This document shows, one piece after another, positions 5,216 to 5,338 of a stretch of DNA of 5,338 bases. Positions within the stretch are counted from its first letter, which is position 1. The number at the start of each line of letters is the position of its first letter. The notes below the pieces were generated by a model, which searched no databases, was not told the origin of the DNA, and saw nothing but the letters and a program-made list of their open reading frames with translations. The stretch is from CAZSGN01 sp964606415 (lineage in GTDB: Bacteria; Bacteroidota; Bacteroidia; Bacteroidales; JBBRXJ01), in NCBI GenBank assembly GCA_964606415.1, contig CAZSGN010000202.1:1-5338 (forward strand), in the 5' to 3' direction. A program made the position numbers and the translations under genes.

Positions 5216-5338
5216 TTGCGGGCTTTTGTTATTTTAGTTGATAAATCATATTTTGCTGTATTAAATAAATTTCAGGATATGGGGCTGGAATTTGAAGATC
5301 GTTTTGATACAGAGATTAAGATGGGGCTAAGAGATTAG
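5216..5338 (+). CDS. Possible 40-residue ORF, unidentified
   Basis: A frame opens after a TAA at 5204-5206 and runs to a TAG at the last base of the window. From the TTG at 5216 it encodes 40 residues, beginning MRAFVILVDKSYF and ending TEIKMGLRD. The composition is protein-like (hydrophobic start, then a charged segment with GLEFEDRFD), but I recognise no family. There is no good Shine-Dalgarno: GACGG at 5207-5211, part of the preceding hairpin arm, is the nearest. The first in-frame ATG (5279) would leave only 19 residues. It could be a small protein, a decayed fragment of a larger gene, or chance. Confidence 0.3.
   Translation: MRAFVILVDKSYFAVLNKFQDMGLEFEDRFDTEIKMGLRD

Noticed and set aside
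1..5338. Defence island, mobile element, CRISPR array, tRNA or rRNA
   Set aside because: I looked on both strands and saw no transposase or integrase, no regularly spaced repeats, and no tRNA- or rRNA-like sequence.

Overview
The window comes from an AT-rich bacterium, most likely a member of the Bacteroidota (Bacteroidales/Marinilabiliales-like). I base this on the low GC, mostly weak Shine-Dalgarno sequences, several exact matches to the Bacteroidetes -7 promoter box TAnnTTTG, and the character of the proteins. No species can be named from the sequence alone.

Layout. The left edge holds the first nine codons of an unidentified minus-strand gene (28 down to 1) with a TAnnTTTG box almost touching its start. 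Next, also on the minus strand, is a complete 12-helix MFS transporter of the LplT (lysophospholipid transporter) type (1427 down to 171). A roughly 130-bp divergent spacer separates it from a DUF952-family protein on the plus strand (1556-1951), which ends in a long AT-rich hairpin. Then comes about 870 bp without a convincing long gene (1952-2818). It contains two patches richer in GC than their surroundings, one of which carries a strong 15-bp inverted repeat resembling a repeat-type element. An 18-codon ORF with an excellent ribosome binding site (2819-2875) and a plausible promoter precede gltD, the glutamate synthase small subunit (2919-4391). A PlsC-like acyltransferase follows 44 bp later (TTG start 4436, end 5191) and is probably cotranscribed with gltD. 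A perfect 14-bp inverted repeat straddles the acyltransferase stop codon. A possible 40-codon ORF ends exactly at the right edge.

How the genes fit together. The core is ordinary metabolism: nitrogen assimilation (gltD, without an adjacent gltB) and phospholipid acyl-chain handling. The transporter and the acyltransferase resemble the first two modules of the MFS-PlsC-AMP-ligase proteins that re-acylate lysophospholipids. Here they are separate, on opposite strands, about 3 kb apart, and no ligase is visible. I see no phage, IS, CRISPR, toxin-antitoxin or defence genes and no tRNA or rRNA. The most interesting parts are non-coding: the structured element at about 2461-2610, the small ORF/promoter arrangement before gltD, and the hairpin over the acyltransferase stop.
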